Positions 60,780 to 64,000 of a stretch of 64,000 bases of DNA are shown in pieces; the first letter of the stretch is position 1, and each line of letters starts with the position of its first letter. Origin of the DNA: Candidatus Methanophagaceae archaeon (lineage in GTDB: Archaea; Halobacteriota; Syntropharchaeia; Alkanophagales; Methanospirareceae). The notes under the pieces are model-generated. The model was given only the letters and a program-made list of their open reading frames with translations, searched no databases and was not told where the DNA came from. Where the stretch lies: assembly GCA_003194435.1 (NCBI GenBank), contig PQXC01000009.1, forward strand, positions 1 through 64,000, given 5' to 3'. A program made the position numbers and the translations under genes.

Positions 60780-62222
60780 CTACTGCGCATCGCTTCGTAA
60801 GTCGTAAGCTTGAATTTTATCCACGAGTTTTATACGAACCTCCTTCGGCTCCGCACGCCCGCGTGTATACTTCATCACCTGTCCGACGAGGAAGTTCAAT
60901 GCCTCGTTCTTACCCGCAAGATAATCAGCAACAGCATTTTTGTTAGCCTTTATCACTGCATCTATCGCCACATCTATCTCAGTCGGGCTGATGGTTGCCA
61001 GCTTCTTACGCTTTATTATCTCATCCGGCTTGCCACCTCTGTCCAGCATCTCCCTTATCAACACTGTTGCACCCCGTTCTGTGATTATCCCCTGCTTTAA
61101 ATATCGTAAGATGGCGACGAAATCGTCAGGAGAGAGCCTCTTTATAGCTTCACGCATTGTTATAGACCGATAATTCAATTCTCCCTTCAGAACATCCGCA
61201 ATCCATGTGGCACTCAATTTAGGGTCTATCCTCGATGCCACAGCCTCATAAAAATCCGCTACATGTTTATCGGATGTGAGTGCAGTTGCATGCTCTGGTG
61301 TTATTGAATATTGTGTTATGAACCTCTTCCGCTTCTCATCAGGCAACTCAGGTATCTCCGCCTTCAGGTCTAACACGGACTCGGCGATACGAATGGGTAC
61401 GAGATCGGGCTCAGGGAAGTAGCGATAATCCTCTTCAAATTCTTTCGTGCGCATCGAAATTGTTATACCACGCACTTCATCGTAGTGGCGTGTCTCCTGC
61501 TTGACTTTTAAACCCCGTCGTAATAAATTCTTCTGTCTCGTTATCTCGAATGACAATGCACGTTCTACACCTTTATATGATGATATGTTCTTGACCTCCG
61601 CTCGCTCACCACCTGCCACTGATATATTGGCATCAACGCGCATTGCACCCTCCAGGTCCCCATTAAATACACCCAGGTACTCCAGAATACTCCTCAACTT
61701 ATTGAGAAATATCCGCGCTTCTTTCGGTGACCGGAGGTCAGGCTCGGTTACTATCTCCACCAGTGGTATTCCGGAGCGGTTGTAATCAACGAGCGCATAC
61801 TTCGCGGTATCTATCGTACCCTTATATACCAGCCTGCCCGGGTCCTCTTCGATATGCACCCTCCTTATCCTTATCTCTCGCTCCTCGCCATCACTCTCTA
61901 TTCGCACCAAGCCATTGAATGCGATAGGGAAATCATATTGCGTTATCTGGAATCCACGCGGGAGGTCAGGATAGTAATAATTCTTGCGATAGAAGATTAT
62001 CTCCGGCTGCACTTCACAGCCCAGTGCGAGTGCTACTTTTATACCATACCTTATTGCTTGCTCATTCACAGTGGGTAAAGCACCTGGCAAACCCAGACAG
62101 ACCGCACACACATGCGTATTTGGTTCTGCATTATGATAATCAGTAGAGCAGGGGCAGAATAGTTTCGATCTGGTGAGAAGCTGTGCATGACATTCCAATC
62201 CAATCTTCACCTCGCTCTCCAT
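60780..62222 (-). CDS. gatB: Aspartyl/glutamyl-tRNA amidotransferase subunit B
   Basis: The kinase/transamidase subunit that turns Glu-tRNA(Gln) or Asp-tRNA(Asn) into the amidated form, using ammonia from GatA. The 480-aa sequence has VKIGLECHAQLLTRSKLFCPC, zinc cysteines in CPCSTDYHNAEPNTHVCAVCLG, YYYPDLPRGFQITQYDFPI, and the C-terminal YqeY-like domain (NFLVGQVMKYTRGRAEPKEV). gatA and gatC are not in the window. It is divergent from gltX, whose product supplies the misacylated tRNA substrate, leaving a 165-base intergenic region. Confidence 0.96.
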   Translation of the reverse strand: MESEVKIGLECHAQLLTRSKLFCPCSTDYHNAEPNTHVCAVCLGLPGALPTVNEQAIRYGIKVALALGCEVQPEIIFYRKNYYYPDLPRGFQITQYDFPIAFNGLVRIESDGEEREIRIRRVHIEEDPGRLVYKGTIDTAKYALVDYNRSGIPLVEIVTEPDLRSPKEARIFLNKLRSILEYLGVFNGDLEGAMRVDANISVAGGERAEVKNISSYKGVERALSFEITRQKNLLRRGLKVKQETRHYDEVRGITISMRTKEFEEDYRYFPEPDLVPIRIAESVLDLKAEIPELPDEKRKRFITQYSITPEHATALTSDKHVADFYEAVASRIDPKLSATWIADVLKGELNYRSITMREAIKRLSPDDFVAILRYLKQGIITERGATVLIREMLDRGGKPDEIIKRKKLATISPTEIDVAIDAVIKANKNAVADYLAGKNEALNFLVGQVMKYTRGRAEPKEVRIKLVDKIQAYDLRSDAQ

Positions 62223-62387
62223 AGTCTACTTACCTCACTTTCTCATTCACTCTCACTATATTACTGTTGCTATTACTTACAACTGTGCCCAATACAATTC
62301 ATAATTATCTTGCCTTGTATAGTATAAAACACAACAAGCACAACACCAGACACGACATCAACCAGGATATAGATATAGAGGTAGAGG

Positions 62388-64000
62388 ATGAAGAAAGAGA
62401 TAAGGAGATATGCGCTGGAGAATGCCGTGAGATATGGCAAACCGCCGCGGGTGGATGCGGTATTGAAGCGCGTTCTTGGTGAGCATCCGGAATTGAGGAA
62501 GGATGCGCGAAGAGTTGCCAGATTGGTAGCAGATGAGATAAAGGATATAGAATCGAAGGGATTAGATGAGTGGAATGCGGAATTGAGGCTTATAGCGCCA
62601 GAAATGGCAGGCACGAGCACGAAGCGAGAGAGCAGAGAGGAGACAAAACTGCCGGAACTGCCACTGAGCGGTCATGATAAGAAGGTCGTTATGCGATTCG
62701 CACCCAATCCGAATGGCGCAGCCACGCTTGGCAGTGCCCGCGGCATAGTTATCAATTCCGAATATGCGAAGATGTACAAAGGCAAGTTTATCCTCAGATT
62801 TGACGATACCGACCCACTGTTGAAGCGTCCGATGCTGGAGGCTTATGAGTGGTATATTGAAGACTGTGAATGGCTTGATGCCACGCCAGACGAAGTGATT
62901 GTGGCATCGGAACGTATGGATTTGTATTACCGGTATGGTAAAGAGCTGATAGAGCGAGGTATGGCATACGTGTGCCTCTGCACGCAGGAGGAGTTCAAAG
63001 TTTATAAAGAGCGGATGCGAGCATGCCCACATCGCACTGCGGACGTTGAGACGAACATGGAGAACTGGGATAGGATGCTGAGTGGCTTTTACGAGGAGAA
63101 GGAAGCGGTGCTGAGGATAAAGACAGATATGGCTAATGAAGACCCGGCTTTAAGAGATTGGGTTGCATTCAGGATATTGAAGAGGGAGCACCCACGCGTT
63201 GGCATGCGATACATTGTGTGGCCCACACTGGATTTTGAATCCGGGATAGAAGACCATCTACTTGGTATAACGCACATATTGAGGGGCAAAGACCTGATGA
63301 AATCAGAGAAGCGGCAGCGATTCCTCTATGACTATCTCGGCTGGCAATATCCAGTAACGACACTCTGGGGCAAGATAAAGGTATATGAGTTTGGCAAATT
63401 CAGCACCTCAGAGCTGAGGAAGGGCATAGAGCGTGGTGAATATGATGGCTGGGACGACCCGAGGTTGCCAACATTGAGGGCACTGCGCAGACGTGGATTT
63501 CAACCTGAGGCGATTCGGAACTTCTTTATTGCTATGGGCGTTTCTCAGAACGATATCTCAGTGAGCATGAAGAACCTGTATGCAGAGAACAGGAAGATTG
63601 TGGACGCTCGTGCCATGCGGTACTTCTTTGTACACAGACCTGTGGAGATGATATTGAAGTTGAAGAATGGGAATGGCAAATCAAAAACATTTGTTGCAAG
63701 GGCATTGAAGCACCCCTCAAGGAGTGATTATCGTGAGATAAGAACTGGCAACAGGGTATATGTGAGTGGAGCCGACTTTGAGAAGCTGCGTAAAGGGCAG
63801 CGAATAAGGCTGAAATACCTGTGCACAGTAGAGATAGAGGATACCATGCCCCTGATTGCGCGAATCATAGAAGATAAAGGAGAAGGAGGAGAGGAAAGAG
63901 GAGGAGAAGACATGATTATCCACTGGGCACCTGACAATGGTATAAGGGTGAGGGTGAGGAAGCCGGAGTGCATAGAAGAGGGTATAGGCGAGCCCTTAAT
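62388..64000 (+). CDS. gltX: Glutamyl-tRNA synthetase, archaeal type (truncated by window end)
   Basis: The frame is open from ATG 62388 to the last base (537 codons) and is absent from the track because it has no stop. An archaeal N-terminal helical domain (KKEIRRYALENAVRYGK) precedes the class I catalytic core: FAPNPNGAATLGSARG in place of HIGH, FILRFDDTDP, CLCTQEEF, LRGKDLMKSEKRQRF, and FSTSELRKGI in place of KMSKS, all usual for archaeal GluRS. An anticodon-binding beta-barrel follows. In organisms that lack GlnRS it also charges tRNA(Gln), feeding the divergent gatB product. GAGG stands directly before the start. Confidence 0.95.
   Translation, partial: MKKEIRRYALENAVRYGKPPRVDAVLKRVLGEHPELRKDARRVARLVADEIKDIESKGLDEWNAELRLIAPEMAGTSTKRESREETKLPELPLSGHDKKVVMRFAPNPNGAATLGSARGIVINSEYAKMYKGKFILRFDDTDPLLKRPMLEAYEWYIEDCEWLDATPDEVIVASERMDLYYRYGKELIERGMAYVCLCTQEEFKVYKERMRACPHRTADVETNMENWDRMLSGFYEEKEAVLRIKTDMANEDPALRDWVAFRILKREHPRVGMRYIVWPTLDFESGIEDHLLGITHILRGKDLMKSEKRQRFLYDYLGWQYPVTTLWGKIKVYEFGKFSTSELRKGIERGEYDGWDDPRLPTLRALRRRGFQPEAIRNFFIAMGVSQNDISVSMKNLYAENRKIVDARAMRYFFVHRPVEMILKLKNGNGKSKTFVARALKHPSRSDYREIRTGNRVYVSGADFEKLRKGQRIRLKYLCTVEIEDTMPLIARIIEDKGEGGEERGGEDMIIHWAPDNGIRVRVRKPECIEEGIGEPL

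Noticed and set aside
63089-63973. Minus-strand ORFs of 60-80 aa at the right edge
   Set aside because: All are antisense of the gltX reading frame, which runs open to the window end.

Overview
The window is archaeal and euryarchaeal. It encodes RfcS, PCNA, a group II chaperonin (thermosome), RNA polymerase subunits E', E'', K and N, ribosomal proteins in the archaeal order L18e-L13-S9, Cgi121 of KEOPS, TruD, an archaeal-type GluRS, DUF63 and GvpD-like P-loop proteins, and S-layer and archaeosortase genes. An acetyl-CoA decarbonylase/synthase beta subunit (CdhC) and a multihaem c-type cytochrome lipoprotein point to a methanogen or anaerobic alkane/methane oxidiser of the Methanomicrobia/ANME-1 (Methanophagales-like) kind. 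That placement is inference; no rRNA is present to settle it.

Layout. 1-6150: DUF63, RfcS, MarC, a 2TM protein, two tandem copies of a small membrane-anchored protein resembling the C-terminal domain of oligosaccharyltransferase STT3/AglB, then a bacterial-type RNase HIII overlapping a HEPN-like ORF. 6170-12010: Cgi121, NadA, aspartate kinase, thermosome and an orphan ABC-2 permease. 12090-14730: a decayed accessory patch (AAA ATPase fragment, an N6-adenine methyltransferase broken by a 25-bp tandem duplication, an RPA-like OB/zinc-finger protein and a 40-codon ORF overlapping its start). 14820-19215: CPBP protease, then an operon of papain-like protease, archaeosortase and EpsI-like protein. 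19630-29180: HtpX-PspAB, PolY, TrpB2, DUF39-CBS sulfurtransferase, PiT-DUF47, XTP pyrophosphatase, PCNA and a class II aldolase. 29200-42250: OTC, CdhC, the RNA polymerase/ribosomal protein operon with an embedded tRNA-Pro(CGG), GvpD-like ATPase, prepilin peptidase, two response regulators, winged helix plus GT4 glycosyltransferase, PEP synthase, RpoE'/Spt4, and an acylphosphatase carrying a 12-unit heptad repeat. 42680-58020: cell-surface and cytoskeleton-like region. 58090-64000: MBL hydrolase, polyferredoxin, TruD, GatB and a truncated GluRS.

The most interesting stretch is 46106-56126. Two divergent transcription units encode a large tubulin-superfamily protein (Tubulin_2/FtsZ-like, intact GGGTGS loop), a second, shortened tubulin-like protein whose phosphate-binding loop is degenerate, three membrane/coiled-coil proteins, and two large exported proteins anchored by C-terminal membrane segments. 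The set looks like an envelope-spanning membrane-remodelling or cytoskeletal machine built on an active tubulin-like GTPase and an inactive partner. It is bordered by an S-layer protein with a PGF-CTERM signal on one side and by a cytochrome lipoprotein and another exported protein on the other.

The genes connect in several ways. Aspartate kinase and the DUF39 sulfurtransferase both serve aspartate-semialdehyde/homocysteine synthesis. GluRS and GatB together make Gln-tRNA by the indirect route. PPS and CdhC are central to autotrophic carbon flow. The archaeosortase operon and the PGF-CTERM S-layer protein indicate two distinct C-terminal sorting signals in one cell.
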